Below are positions 10,834 to 20,506 of a DNA stretch of 64,000 nucleotides, piece by piece. The stretch lies in NCBI GenBank assembly GCA_020633515.1, contig JACKDM010000017.1, positions 1-64,000 on the forward strand. The letters run 5' to 3'. The position numbers and the translations under genes are program-made. This stretch comes from Myxococcales bacterium (GTDB taxonomy: Bacteria; Myxococcota; Bradymonadia; UBA7976; UBA1532). A model generated the notes under the pieces. It saw nothing but the letters and a program-made list of their open reading frames with translations. It did no database searches and had not been told where the DNA came from. Numbering within the stretch: position 1 is the first letter of the stretch; every line of letters begins with the position of its first letter.

Positions 10834-13293
10834 ACGTCGAGTGCGAGAAGTGCGGCACCGCCTACGAGATCGACGACGCGCGCGTCTCCGAGGCGGCGAT
10901 CACCGTCAAGTGCACCCACTGCGGCCACATCTTCCGGGTCGAGCCCGACGACGGCCCGTTCTCCGACGGCCTCGGCACCCTCGACCCTCGCCCCGAGCGC
11001 CCCGTGCGCTGGCGTGTCCGCCGCCGTGACGGCACCCAGCTCTCGTTCGACGACATCGGCACCCTCCGCCACTGGATCCGCGACCGCAAGGTCAGCCGCG
11101 ACGACGAGGTCAGCAAGACCGGCGAGAGCTGGAAGCCCATCGGGCAGTTCATCGAGCTCGCCCACTACTTCGAGACCGGCAAGGGCTCCGAGCCCCCGGT
11201 CGCCGCCGACGCGCCGCCCCGGCCCCCCGCCAACCGCGAAGACCTCCTCGACGTCAGCGACGTCCGCCTGCAAGGGCTCGACGCCCAGAGCGACCTCTAC
11301 CAGCCGAGCAGCATGTTCGCGCCGCTCGAGATCGACCCCTCGCCGCCGCCCCGCGTCGCCCCCGACCGCCCCCTCGGCGGCCTCGACCTCTCCGTCGGCC
11401 CCCCGATCGCGCCCCCGATCCTCGACGACCTCGGCGCCCGCCCGGCAGGACGCCCCGCCTCGGGCCCCCCGCCCGTCGTCTCCGCGCCGCCCAACCGGAT
11501 CAGCGCCCGCCCCTCGCTGCACGGCCGCCCGCCGCCCGCGCCCCCGCGCCGCGCGCCCGCCGCCGCGCCGCCGCGCCGCCCGCAGCCGAGCGCCCCGCCG
11601 CCGCCCGCCGCCCCGCCGCCGCCGCGGCCGCCGAGCGCCCCGCTCGGCCCGCCGCCGCCCGGCATGCGCCGCCCGCCCAACACCGGCTCGCTGCGACCGC
11701 CCAACACCGGCTCGCTGCGCCCGCCCAACAACACCGGCTCGCTCCGCCCGCCGGCACCGGCTCCGTCCGCCCGCCGCCCGCCCGCGCCAGCTCCAGCCGC
11801 CTCCCCGCGCACCGCGACAGCGCGCCCGGACTGCCCGCCGCCGGCGCTGCCGCGCCGCCCCGCGCACCCGCGAGAGCGTCGTCGTCGACGGCGTCCGCCG
11901 CCCCGCGCCCCCCGGCCGCCCCGGACCGCGCCGCGACGGCCTCCCCCCGCACCGCGACAGCACCGGCGGCCTCGACATGGCCTTCGACGGCGAGGCCCCG
12001 CCCACCTACGCCGCGCAAGCGCAGAACGGCACCGGCCGCGGCTTCCTCATGGGCGTGCTGACCATGCTCGCCCTCGCCGGCGTCGGCTACTTCGTCTACG
12101 ACAACTTCGTCCGCCCCCGCGACCCGCTCCCCGTCGCGCCCGCGCCGCCGCTCGCCGGCGCGCCCGACGTCACCCGCGCCCTCGACCGCGCCGCCGCCGC
12201 CTGGACCCGCGACAGCGAGGTCGCGCTCGGCGAGGCGCTCGACGCCTACGAAGAAGCCCTCCGCCTCCTCGGCGCTCCGCCCGCCGATCCCGCGCTCGCC
12301 GCCCGCGCCCACGCCGGCGTCGCCCGCGTCGCGCTCGCCCGCGCCGAGTACGCCCGCGCCGACGGCGACACCGCCCGCGCCGACGCCGAGCTCGCCACCG
12401 CCGACCGCGCGCTCACCGACGCCCGCACCCTCGGCCAGGACGTGCCCGGCCTCCGCCTCGCGCTCGCCGAGCTGCACCGCCTCCGCGGCGAGGCCGAGCT
12501 CGCCGCCGCCTACCTCGAACAGGCCAAGGCCGAGCCCGGCGCCGCCGCCGAGGCCGCGCTCATCACCGCCGCGCTCCCGCTCTACGGCCCCGAGCCGGCG
12601 GCCGCCGCCGCCCGCCTCGACCTGCTCACCCCCGACGCCCGCGCGCTCCCGCGCGCCCCCTGGCTGCACGCGCTCGCGCTCAAGACCGCCGGCCGCGCCG
12701 CCGAGGCCCGCGGCGTCCTCGAAGCGCTCCTCGCCCGCAACCCCGAGAACGAGCCCGCCCGCCGCCTCCTCGCCGGTCTGCCCGGCGCGATCGACCCCGC
12801 CGCCGTCGACGCCGACGTCCCCGACGCCGCGCCGCCGCCCCCGCCCCCCGTCGAACGCCCCGCGCCCCCCAAGCCCGACCCCAAACCCGACCCCAAACCC
12901 GACCCCAAGGCCCGGCCCGACCCCGAACCGCGCGCCGAATCCTTCGACGACCTGATGGACCGCGGCAACCGCCTCCTCGAACAAGGCAAGGCCGCCCAGG
13001 CCCGCCGCGTCTTCGAAGACGCCGCCCGCCAGCGCCCGCAGAGCCCCGAGCCCCTCGCCAGCCTCGGCTGGTGCGAGCTCGACGCCGGCCGCCATTCGCA
13101 GGCCATCCGCCACTTCGAACGCTCGCTCGAGAAGAACCCCCGCTACGCCGACGGCATGTATGGCCTCGCGACCGCCTACGAGCGCGCCGGCATGCGCGAA
13201 CAGGCCAAGAACGCCTATCAGGCCTACCTCAACGTGCACCCCCGCGGCAGCAAGGCCGGCATCGTCACCCGCAAGCTCGAGTCGCTCCGCTGA
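10830..13293 (+). CDS. Zinc-ribbon / GYF-like / Pro-rich / TM / TPR protein, two apparent frameshifts
   Basis: The gene opens at GTG 10830, overlapping the previous stop. An MJ0042-type zinc ribbon (Cys 5, 8, 28 and 31) is followed by a GYF-like domain ([14 protein letters not shown] to [14 protein letters not shown]). A long Pro-rich linker with TGSLRPPN repeats comes next, then one TM helix ([20 protein letters not shown]) and TPR repeats to the C-terminus ([20 protein letters not shown]). The N-terminal part is in one frame and the TM/TPR part in another. The switch happens in two steps, near 11752 inside the tandem repeat and between about 11810 and 11880. No stop codon interrupts either frame, so one protein of about 821 residues is most likely, with sequencing indels the simplest explanation. 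Its layout resembles the N-terminal half of GltJ/AgmX. Confidence 0.65.
11670..11767 (+). repeat. Tandem 24-bp coding repeats (RPPNTGSL)
   Basis: Four copies of CGCCCGCCCAACACCGGC plus six bases run from 11670: 24, 24, 27 and 23 bases long. The third carries an extra AAC codon. The fourth is one base short, exactly where the gene loses its frame, so the last copy probably hides a missing base. Confidence 0.8.
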
Positions 13294-13357
13294 CCGCCCC
13301 GCCGGCATCTCCCCCACGCCGCACCCACCGTCGCCCCCAAGTCCCCCGGAGACGCCC

Positions 13358-14407
13358 GTGAAGCCCGCCGCCCCCCCCGTGATCGACTGGCGCGGCGACG
13401 CGCTCGCCCTCCTCGACCAGCGCCTGCTCCCCACCGAAGAGACCACCGTCGTCTGCACCGACTGGCCCGCCGTCGCCGACGCCATCAAGGCCATGGTCGT
13501 CCGCGGCGCCCCGGCCATCGGCATCACCGCCGCCTACGGCGTCGCGCTCGCCGCCCGCCACCGCCAACCCCGCCTCGACGCGCTCCGCGACGCCCTCGAC
13601 GGCCTCGCCGCCACCCGCCCCACCGCCGTCAACCTCTTCTGGGCGCTCCGCCGCATGCAGACCCGCCTCGAAGCCCTCGCCACCGCCCCCGTCGCCGACG
13701 CCCGCGCCGCGCTCGAAGCCGAAGCCATCGCCATCCACGACGAAGACCGCGCCATGTGCGCCGCCATCGGCCGCCACGGCGCCGCGCTCCTCCCCGAGCG
13801 CGCCCGCGTCCTCACCCACTGCAACACCGGCGCGCTCGCCACCGGCGGCGACGGCACCGCGCTCGCCGTCATCCGCCGCGCCTGGCGCGACGGCCGCCTC
13901 ACCCGCGTCTACGCCGACGAGACCCGCCCCTTCCTCCAAGGCGCCCGCCTCACCGCCTGGGAGCTCCACCGCGAAGGCATCCCCACCCATGTCATCACCG
14001 ATGGCATGGCCGCCTTCATGATGGCCCGCGCCGAGATCGACGCCGTCATCGTCGGCACCGACCGAATCGCCGCCAACGGCGACGTCGCCAACAAGATCGG
14101 CACCTACGGCCTCGCCGTCCTCGCCGCTGCCCACGGCCTCCCCTTCTACGTCGCCGGCCCCACCAGCACCCTCGACCTCGCCACCCCCGACGGATCCGCG
14201 ATCGCCATCGAGCGCCGCCCCGACCGCGAGGTCACCCACGTCGGCCCCACCCGCATCGTGCCCGAGGGCGTCGCCGTCGAAAACCCCGCCTTCGACATCA
14301 CCCCCGCCCGCCTCGTCACCGCGATCATCACCGAGCACGGCGTCATCCGCCCCCCCGATCCCGCCGCGCTCGCCGCCCACGTCGCCCGCGCCGATCACAA
14401 TCGTTGA
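13358..14407 (+). CDS. mtnA: S-methyl-5-thioribose-1-phosphate isomerase
   Basis: Converts 5-methylthioribose-1-phosphate to 5-methylthioribulose-1-phosphate in methionine salvage (EC 5.3.1.23). The 349-residue protein shows [29 protein letters not shown] (with the catalytic Cys), [17 protein letters not shown], and [18 protein letters not shown] with the catalytic Asp, then [10 protein letters not shown]. The GTG start at 13358 follows GGAGA at good spacing; the in-frame opening upstream lies inside the preceding gene. No other methionine-salvage gene is nearby. Its stop codon overlaps the -35 element of the next operon's candidate promoter. Confidence 0.93.
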   Translation: MKPAAPPVIDWRGDALALLDQRLLPTEETTVVCTDWPAVADAIKAMVVRGAPAIGITAAYGVALAARHRQPRLDALRDALDGLAATRPTAVNLFWALRRMQTRLEALATAPVADARAALEAEAIAIHDEDRAMCAAIGRHGAALLPERARVLTHCNTGALATGGDGTALAVIRRAWRDGRLTRVYADETRPFLQGARLTAWELHREGIPTHVITDGMAAFMMARAEIDAVIVGTDRIAANGDVANKIGTYGLAVLAAAHGLPFYVAGPTSTLDLATPDGSAIAIERRPDREVTHVGPTRIVPEGVAVENPAFDITPARLVTAIITEHGVIRPPDPAALAAHVARADHNR

Positions 14408-14432
14408 CAAGCCCCCGAGATCCCCATACCCT
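14404..14432 (+). promoter_or_regulatory. Candidate sigma70-type promoter of rplU-rpmA-obgE
   Basis: TTGACA (14404-14409), 17 bases, TACCCT (14427-14432), about 95 bases before the rplU start. The -35 overlaps the mtnA stop codon. The perfect -35 and ideal spacing make it the best sigma70 match in the window. Confidence 0.6.
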
Positions 14433-14527
14433 TCGCCGCCCGTCGACTCGTGCGTGCGCAGCCGTGCCCCGAGCCGACGAGAGACTTGAAGCCCCCCGCG
14501 GGGGCCATCCCGGCGACGGAAGACTCC

Positions 14528-14839
14528 ATGTACGCGATCATCAAGACCGGCGGTAAGCAGTACCGCGTCAGCGAAGGGCAGACCCTGCGGGTGGAGAAGC
14601 TCGACGGCGAGAAGGGCGACAGCGTCCGCCTCGGCGACGTGCTCCTCCTCGGCGGCGAGGGCCAGACCCGAATCGGCACCCCCCTCCTCGAAGGCGCCGC
14701 CGTCGAGGCGCAGATCGTGCGCCAGGCCCGCGCCAAGAAGATCATCGTCTTCAAGAAGAAGCGGCGGAAGGGCTACCACAAGAAGCAGGGCCACCGTCAG
14801 TACTACACCGAGCTGAAGATCACCGGCATCAGCGCCTGA
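14528..14839 (+). CDS. rplU: 50S ribosomal protein L21
   Basis: 103 residues beginning [14 protein letters not shown], the L21 hallmark. The conserved basic C-terminal region [15 protein letters not shown], which binds 23S rRNA, is present. An in-frame opening extends upstream to 14450, but the ATG at 14528 gives the normal protein. First gene of the widely conserved rplU-rpmA-obgE unit. Confidence 0.97.
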   Translation: MYAIIKTGGKQYRVSEGQTLRVEKLDGEKGDSVRLGDVLLLGGEGQTRIGTPLLEGAAVEAQIVRQARAKKIIVFKKKRRKGYHKKQGHRQYYTELKITGISA

Positions 14840-14876
14840 TCCGGCCCACGCCCGCCACCCGAGGGAGCAAGCGAAG

Positions 14877-15170
14877 ATGGCACACAAGAAAGGCCAGGGC
14901 AGCACCCGCAACGGCCGCGACTCGAACCCCAAGTACCGCGGCGTCAAGCGCTTCGACGGGCAGTTCGTCCGCGCTGGCGGCATCATCGTCCGCCAGTGCG
15001 GCACCCGCATCCACCCCGGCGAGAACGTCGGCGTCGGCCGCGACTACACCCTGTTCGCGCTCGCCGACGGCTACGTCAAGTTCGAGCGCAAGGGCCGCGA
15101 CAAGAAGCGCGTCGCCGTCTACGCCGAGCCCTACGCCCGCGAGGTCCCGGCGGCCGAACAGGCGGTCTGA
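14877..15170 (+). CDS. rpmA: 50S ribosomal protein L27
   Basis: 97 residues beginning [19 protein letters not shown], the flexible L27 N-terminus that reaches the peptidyl-transferase centre. It begins directly with MAHKKG, so there is no cleavable extension of the kind seen in Firmicutes. GAGGGAG precedes the ATG. In the gap before obgE, CTCGCG (15181) and CGCGAG (15212) could form a hairpin, but no T-run follows, so I do not call a terminator. Confidence 0.97.
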   Translation: MAHKKGQGSTRNGRDSNPKYRGVKRFDGQFVRAGGIIVRQCGTRIHPGENVGVGRDYTLFALADGYVKFERKGRDKKRVAVYAEPYAREVPAAEQAV

Positions 15171-15245
15171 GCCTGCACTGCTCGCGCCGCCGCCCTCCCC
15201 GGCGCCGCCGTCGCGAGTGAAGGCGCCCCGCCCGGAGACCTCCCG

Positions 15246-16274
15246 GTGAAGTTCATCGACGAAGCAGAGCTGACGGTCCGCTCCGGCAACGGCGGCGACG
15301 GCTGCGTCAGCTTCCGCCGCGAGAAGTACGTGCCCCGCGGCGGCCCCGACGGCGGCGACGGCGGCCGCGGGGGCGACGTCATCCTCTACGCCGACCCCAA
15401 CCTCGCCACGCTCCTCGACCTCCGCTACCGCCGCACCTACAGCGCCGACAACGGCCGCCCCGGCGGCGCCGCCAACATGACCGGCGCCGACGGCGCCGAC
15501 GTCCGCGTCCGCGTCCCCGTCGGCACCCAGGCCTTCGACGCCGAGACCGGCGAGCTCCTCGTCGACCTCATCGAGCCCGACGCCACCTACGTCATCGTCC
15601 GCGGCGGCAACGGCGGCCGCGGCAACGCCGCCTTCGCCACCCCCTCCCGCCGCACCCCCGACTTCGCCAAACCCGGCGGCCGCGGCGAAGAGCGCGCCAT
15701 CCGCCTCGAGCTCAAGCTCATCGCCGACGTCGGCCTCGTCGGCTTCCCCAACGCCGGCAAGTCCACCCTCATCAGCCGCATCAGCCGCGCCCGCCCCAAG
15801 ATCGCCGACTACCCCTTCACCACCCTCACCCCCAACCTCGGCGTCGTCGCCGTCGACGTCGCCCGCAGCTACGTCGTCGCCGACATGCCCGGCCTCATCG
15901 AAGGCGCCGCCGACGGCGCCGGGCTCGGCCACCGCTTCCTCCGCCACATCGAGCGCACCGCGCTCTTCGTCTTCCTCGTCACCCAGGACCTCGCCCCCGG
16001 CCGCGACCCCATCGCCGACTACCACGCGCTCCGCCACGAGCTCGGCCGCTACGACGAAGACCTCCTCACCCGCCCCACCCTCGTCGCGCTCTCGCAGTGC
16101 GACCGCCCCGAGGTCGCCGAACAGCTCGACGCCGTCCGCGCCGCCCTCGGCGAAGACGTCTCCGTCTTCCCCATCTCCGCCGTCACCGGCCAGGGCCTCG
16201 ACGCGCTCCACAAGGCCATCGCCGACGCCCTCACCGCCGCCGGCCGCTGGGGCGAAGCCCGCGACGACTGGTAG
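15246..16274 (+). CDS. obgE: Obg-family GTPase
   Basis: Essential ribosome-associated GTPase of 342 residues. The Gly-rich Obg domain begins MKFIDEAELTVRSGNGGDG and contains GGPDGGDGGRGGDV. The G domain has GFPNAGKSTLIS (G1), TTLTPNLGVV (G2), DMPGLIEGA (G3, with Met in place of the usual Thr of DTPG-like forms) and SQCDRPE at the G4 position, where NKxD is usual. GTG start with GGAGACC upstream. The normal C-terminal OCT domain is absent, as in many Gram-negative orthologues. Confidence 0.95.
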   Translation: MKFIDEAELTVRSGNGGDGCVSFRREKYVPRGGPDGGDGGRGGDVILYADPNLATLLDLRYRRTYSADNGRPGGAANMTGADGADVRVRVPVGTQAFDAETGELLVDLIEPDATYVIVRGGNGGRGNAAFATPSRRTPDFAKPGGRGEERAIRLELKLIADVGLVGFPNAGKSTLISRISRARPKIADYPFTTLTPNLGVVAVDVARSYVVADMPGLIEGAADGAGLGHRFLRHIERTALFVFLVTQDLAPGRDPIADYHALRHELGRYDEDLLTRPTLVALSQCDRPEVAEQLDAVRAALGEDVSVFPISAVTGQGLDALHKAIADALTAAGRWGEARDDW

Positions 16275-16326
16275 CCAACCCGCCGATCTACAACGGCTTT
16301 CGCCCACCTCCCCGCGGCGCCCCGAC

Positions 16327-16356
16327 TTGACACCGCGGCCCCCGCCGTGCTACCGC
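16327..16356 (+). promoter_or_regulatory. Candidate promoter of the TPR envelope genes
   Basis: TTGACA (16327-16332), 18 bases, TACCGC (16351-16356), 36 bases before the ATG at 16393. The -35 also looks like a possible TTG start, which I reject because of this position. Confidence 0.45.
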
Positions 16357-16392
16357 CACGCCCTGACCTTCTCACCTCGGACCGCCCCCTCC

Positions 16393-17004
16393 ATGCACCC
16401 GCGCCCGCGCAGCGCCATCGCCCTCAGCCTCCTCTGGGCCAGCCTCGCCGCCGCGGATCCCCCCGCCGATCCCGCCGCTCACCGCCGCCGCATCACCGAG
16501 ATCGAACAGCGCGTCGCCGCGCTCAAGGAAGAGGTCTTCCGCCACAAGAGCCGCCTCGCCGCGCTCGAAGAGACCGTGCTCCAAAGCGAGATCGCCGCCG
16601 CCAGCGCCCGCATCGTGCACCGCAACGAGATGGGATCGAGCTTCCGCCTCGAACACGTCAGCTACCGCCTCGACGGCGAGCTCATCTTCGAGCGCACCGA
16701 CGCCACCGGCGCGCTCGACGACGAGACCGAGATCGAGCTCTGGCGCGACGCGATCGTGCCCGGCGACCACACCCTCGCCGTCGTGATGGTCTACCGCGGC
16801 GACGGCTTCGGCGTCTTCAGCTACCTCCAGAGCTACGTCTTCACGCTCCGCTCCTCGCACACCTTCCATGTCGACGCCGGCGAGCAGATCACCGTCGAGA
16901 TCGTCGGCTACGAAGACGGCGGCGTCGCCACCGACCTCACCGAGCGACCGAAGGTGCGCTTCGACGACACCCTCCAGAGCCCGACGCGCCCCGGCGGCGG
17001 CTGA
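16393..17004 (+). CDS. Secreted coiled-coil plus beta-domain protein, unknown function
   Basis: 203 residues. A signal peptide (SAIALSLLWASLAAA) is followed by a short coiled coil (residues about 30-65, RRRITEIEQRVAALKEEVFR) and then a beta-rich domain (FRLEHVSYRLDGEL, GDHTLAVVMVYRGDG, VDAGEQITVEIVGYEDGG). I recall similar small proteins next to TPR and TolQ/TolR genes in Myxococcota, some carrying a misleading dihydrolipoamide acetyltransferase label, but I see no lipoyl or acyltransferase motif. It is followed after one base by the large TPR gene, so it probably works in the same periplasmic complex. Confidence 0.65.
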   Translation: MHPRPRSAIALSLLWASLAAADPPADPAAHRRRITEIEQRVAALKEEVFRHKSRLAALEETVLQSEIAAASARIVHRNEMGSSFRLEHVSYRLDGELIFERTDATGALDDETEIELWRDAIVPGDHTLAVVMVYRGDGFGVFSYLQSYVFTLRSSHTFHVDAGEQITVEIVGYEDGGVATDLTERPKVRFDDTLQSPTRPGGG

Positions 17005-17005
17005 C

Positions 17006-20000
17006 GTGACCCGCCTCGCCCGCCTCGCGCTCGGCCTCGCGCCGCTCCTCGCCCCCCCAGCCCTCGCCGCGCCCGCCGACCCCCCGCCCGCCGCCGCGCC
17101 CGCCGCCGACGGCACGGCACCCGCCGCCGATACGCCCACCGCACCCGCCACCGCCGCACCCGCCACCGCCGACACCGCCACCACCGACACCCCCACCGAC
17201 CCCACGCCCCCCGACCGCATCGACCTCGCCGCCTTCGCCGCCGCCGCCGACGCCTTCACCCGCGAAGCCGCCGACTACCAGAGCGACCTCACCCGCGTCC
17301 GCGACCACCGCGCCGCCGGCCGCCGCCAGACCATCGAACGCCGCCACGCCGCCGCGCTCGACCGCCTCGCCGACGAAGAGCGCCGCCGCCGCGACGCCGC
17401 CATCACCGAATTCGAAGCCTTCCTCGCCCGCTACCCAGAGGACGCCCGCTACACCCCCGACACCCTCTTCCGCCTCGCCGAGCTGCACTTCGAGCAGCAG
17501 ACCGACCGCTACCTCCGCGCCCTCGACGCCTACGACCGCAACCTCGCCGACCACGAAGCCGGCCGCCTCGCCGAAGCGCCCATCGAACCCGAGCGCGACT
17601 ACGGCCGCACCATCGAGCTCCTCGACCGCCTCGTCACCACCTGGCCCGACGCCCGCGGCATCGACGGCGCCCACTACCTCATGGGCTACTGCCTCGCCGA
17701 GACCGGCCGCGGCGACGCCGCGCTCGCCGCCTTCACCACCCTCGTCGAACGCTACCCCGACAGCCGCTTCGCCGCCGAGACCTGGACCCGCATCGGCGAG
17801 CACCACTTCGACGCCGGCGACCTCGACGCCGCCCTCGCCGCCTACGAGCGCGTCCTCGGCTACAAAGACAGCCCCTACTACGACAAGGCCCTCTACAAGC
17901 TCGCCTGGACCCACTACCGCCTCGACCGCTACCCCCAGGCCATCGACCGCTTCCGCGAGCTCATCGAGTTCAGCGACGACCAGGTCGCCCGCACCGGCAA
18001 AGGTGAGTCCGCGCTCCGCGACGAAGCCATCGAATACCTCGCCGCCTCCATCCAGGAAGAAGACTGGGACGGCGACGGCGAACCCGACCCCGACGCCGGC
18101 CTCCCCCGCGTCCTCGCCCACGTCACCGGCGAGCGCCCCTACGACGCCGAGCTGCTCCGCGCCATCGTCGACACCCTCCACGCCAACACCCGGTACGACG
18201 ACGCCATCGCCGTCGCCCGCCACCTCCTCGACCGCTTCCCCCTCGACCCCCAGAACCCCGCGGTCCACGCCCGCCTCATCGCCGCCCAGGAGCGCCTCCA
18301 GAAGACCGCCGACGCCTTCGCCGAGCGCGACCGCCTCGCCGCGCTCTACGGCCAGGGCACCCCCTGGCACCGCGCCAACCAGGACGACCCCGAAGCCCTC
18401 GCCGCCGCCGCCCGCCTCATGGAGCAGGCCATCCTCGAGGCCGCCACCTGGCACCACGCCCGCGCCCAGGCCCTCCGCCCCGACGGCGAAGCCGGCGACG
18501 CCGCCGCCGCCGACGAAGCCCGCCGCGAATACGCCCTCGCCGCCGTCGGCTACCAGAACTACCTCGCGCAGTACCCCGACGCCCAGAACGCCTATCAGAT
18601 CGGCTGGTTCGCCGCCGACGCCCTCTTCTACGCCGGCCGCTACGCCGACGCCGCCGCCGCCTACGCCGCCGTCCGCGACGACGACCGCGGCACCGAATAC
18701 ACCGAGCCCGCCGCCTTCTCCGCCATCCTCGCCCGCGAGCAGGAGGTCCGCCGCCTCATCGCCGACGGCCGCCTCGACCCCCGCCCCTCGCTCCTCGACG
18801 CCCCCCCCGCGCCCCCCGAAGCCCCCGCCGCCGGCGCCGAACCCGAGGACGACGGCGCGCTGCGCGTCATCCAACCCGAGCCCATCCCCCCGCCCGTCGC
18901 CGAGCTCATCGCCGCCCGCGAAGCCTGGCTCGACCGCGGCCTCACGAACGAAGCCGAACCCGAACGCGGCGCCGTCATCGCCTACAAAGCCGGCGAGACC
19001 TGGTTCGACTACCGCCACCACGACAACGCCCGCAAATGGTTCGCCTGGGTCCTCCAGCGCCACCCCGGCAGCGAGCTCGCCCGCCTCGCCGCCGCCAACA
19101 TCATCGACACCTTCCGCCAGACCAACGACTGGCAGAAGATGGCCGAATGGGCCGAGATCATCGCCGACGCCGGCCTCGGCCGTGACTTCGACGCCGAGAT
19201 CGACACCCTCAAGGTCGGCGCGCTCTTCAAGGCCGCCGAGCGCCTCTTCGCCGACGAGCGCTACGAAGAAGCCGCCGCCGAATACATCCGCCTCGTCGCC
19301 GAGAACCCCGACAACCGCTACGCCGACGCCGCGCTCAACAACGCCGCCGTCGCCTACGAGAAGACCCGCCGCTTCGAATCGGCCACCCGCACCTACGAGC
19401 GCATCTACCGCGACTACCCCCAGAGCGAGTACGCCGAAAAAGCCCTCTACCGCGTCGGCGTCAACGCCGAGCGCTTCTACGACTTCGACCGCGCCATCGC
19501 CACCCACCTCCAGCTCGTCGACGACTACCCCGACTCCGAGAGCCGCGCCGACGCCCTCTACCGCGCCGCGCTCCTCCTCGAACGGACCCGCCGCTACCGC
19601 GAAGCCGCCGCCGCCTACGAACGCTACGCCGCGCTCTTCCCCGACCGCGAAGACACCGCCGAGACCTTCTTCCGCGCCGCCCGCGTCTACCAGAAGCTCG
19701 ACGACACCCCCGGCCAGATCCGCATCTACGACACCTTCGTGCGCCGCTACGGCCAGGACCCCGCCCACAACGCCCGCGTCGTCGAAGGCCTCGCCGCCAT
19801 CGCCGCGATCCACGAAGCCGCCGGCCGCACCCGCGACGCCCGCGCCGCCTGGCAGCGGGTCATCGACGAGTTCGACCGCCGCGGCATGACCCCCGGCACC
19901 TACGAAGCGCAGCACCCCGCCCGCGCCCGCTTCGAACTCGTCGAGGACGACTTCGAACGCTACCGCGCGCTCCGCCTCGAAGGCGCGCTCCGCGCCCAGC

Positions 20001-20506
20001 GCGCGACGCTCACCGAGATGCAGAACCAGGTCAAGGCGCTCACCGCCGCCTACGCCGAGGTCCTGCCCTACAAGTCGTTCGAATGGACCCTCGCCACCCT
20101 CTACCGCCTCGGCCACATCTACCAGCTCCTCGCCGAGGCCCTCTACAACGCCCCCATGCCCGCCGGCCTCAGCGACGACGAGGTCGACGTCTACCGCACC
20201 CAGCTCGAAGACATCGCGCTCGTCATCGAAGACGAAGCGGTCAAACGCTACGAGCAGGCCTTCGAAAAAGCCCGCGAGCTCCGCGTCACCAACGCCTGGA
20301 CCCGCCGGATCCTCCAGTCGCTCAACAAGTACAAACCCGGCGACTACCCGCTCTTCAAAGAGGAGCGCCGCGTCGTCGCCGAGCGCCTCCTGACCCCGCC
20401 CCGCCTCCTCGCCGGCAGCGACCCGCCCGCCACCGCGCCCGCGCCCGGCACCCCGGCGACGCCGGGCCGATCGAGCGCGCCCGCCGAGCCGGGAGACGAG
20501 AAGTGA
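17006..20506 (+). CDS. Large periplasmic TPR protein
   Basis: 1,166 residues starting at GTG 17006, which gives a signal peptide (LARLALGLAPLLAPPALAA) then a Pro/Ala/Thr-rich spacer. The rest is TPR-like repeats from about residue 130 to 1,000, for example YTPDTLFRLAELHFEQQTDR, AHYLMGYCLAETGRGDAALA, YPDSRFAAETWTRIGEHHFD and YPQSEYAEKALYRVGVNAER. The C-terminal region (about 1,000-1,130) is helical without clear repeats. Large TPR proteins of this kind (GltI/AgmK, GltE/AglT) are scaffolds in the Myxococcus Glt and Nfs complexes. The equivalence is by architecture and neighbourhood only. The stop overlaps the next start (GTGA). Confidence 0.75.
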   Translation: MTRLARLALGLAPLLAPPALAAPADPPPAAAPAADGTAPAADTPTAPATAAPATADTATTDTPTDPTPPDRIDLAAFAAAADAFTREAADYQSDLTRVRDHRAAGRRQTIERRHAAALDRLADEERRRRDAAITEFEAFLARYPEDARYTPDTLFRLAELHFEQQTDRYLRALDAYDRNLADHEAGRLAEAPIEPERDYGRTIELLDRLVTTWPDARGIDGAHYLMGYCLAETGRGDAALAAFTTLVERYPDSRFAAETWTRIGEHHFDAGDLDAALAAYERVLGYKDSPYYDKALYKLAWTHYRLDRYPQAIDRFRELIEFSDDQVARTGKGESALRDEAIEYLAASIQEEDWDGDGEPDPDAGLPRVLAHVTGERPYDAELLRAIVDTLHANTRYDDAIAVARHLLDRFPLDPQNPAVHARLIAAQERLQKTADAFAERDRLAALYGQGTPWHRANQDDPEALAAAARLMEQAILEAATWHHARAQALRPDGEAGDAAAADEARREYALAAVGYQNYLAQYPDAQNAYQIGWFAADALFYAGRYADAAAAYAAVRDDDRGTEYTEPAAFSAILAREQEVRRLIADGRLDPRPSLLDAPPAPPEAPAAGAEPEDDGALRVIQPEPIPPPVAELIAAREAWLDRGLTNEAEPERGAVIAYKAGETWFDYRHHDNARKWFAWVLQRHPGSELARLAAANIIDTFRQTNDWQKMAEWAEIIADAGLGRDFDAEIDTLKVGALFKAAERLFADERYEEAAAEYIRLVAENPDNRYADAALNNAAVAYEKTRRFESATRTYERIYRDYPQSEYAEKALYRVGVNAERFYDFDRAIATHLQLVDDYPDSESRADALYRAALLLERTRRYREAAAAYERYAALFPDREDTAETFFRAARVYQKLDDTPGQIRIYDTFVRRYGQDPAHNARVVEGLAAIAAIHEAAGRTRDARAAWQRVIDEFDRRGMTPGTYEAQHPARARFELVEDDFERYRALRLEGALRAQRATLTEMQNQVKALTAAYAEVLPYKSFEWTLATLYRLGHIYQLLAEALYNAPMPAGLSDDEVDVYRTQLEDIALVIEDEAVKRYEQAFEKARELRVTNAWTRRILQSLNKYKPGDYPLFKEERRVVAERLLTPPRLLAGSDPPATAPAPGTPATPGRSSAPAEPGDEK

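Noticed and set aside
11670..11767. CRISPR-like short repeats
   Set aside because: The copies are directly adjacent without spacers and encode an in-frame Pro-rich repeat.
9864..13361. 1,165-residue plus-strand frame rich in Arg and Pro
   Set aside because: Only its part from 10830 to about 11750 is coding; the rest is an out-of-frame reading of neighbouring genes that stays open because of the GC content.
15181..15217. Terminator between rpmA and obgE
   Set aside because: CTCGCG/CGCGAG can pair but there is no T-run, and the genes normally form one operon.
16937..20116. 1,059-residue minus-strand Gly/Val/Glu-rich frame
   Set aside because: Antisense of the large TPR gene; the Gly-rich look is from complemented GCC codons.
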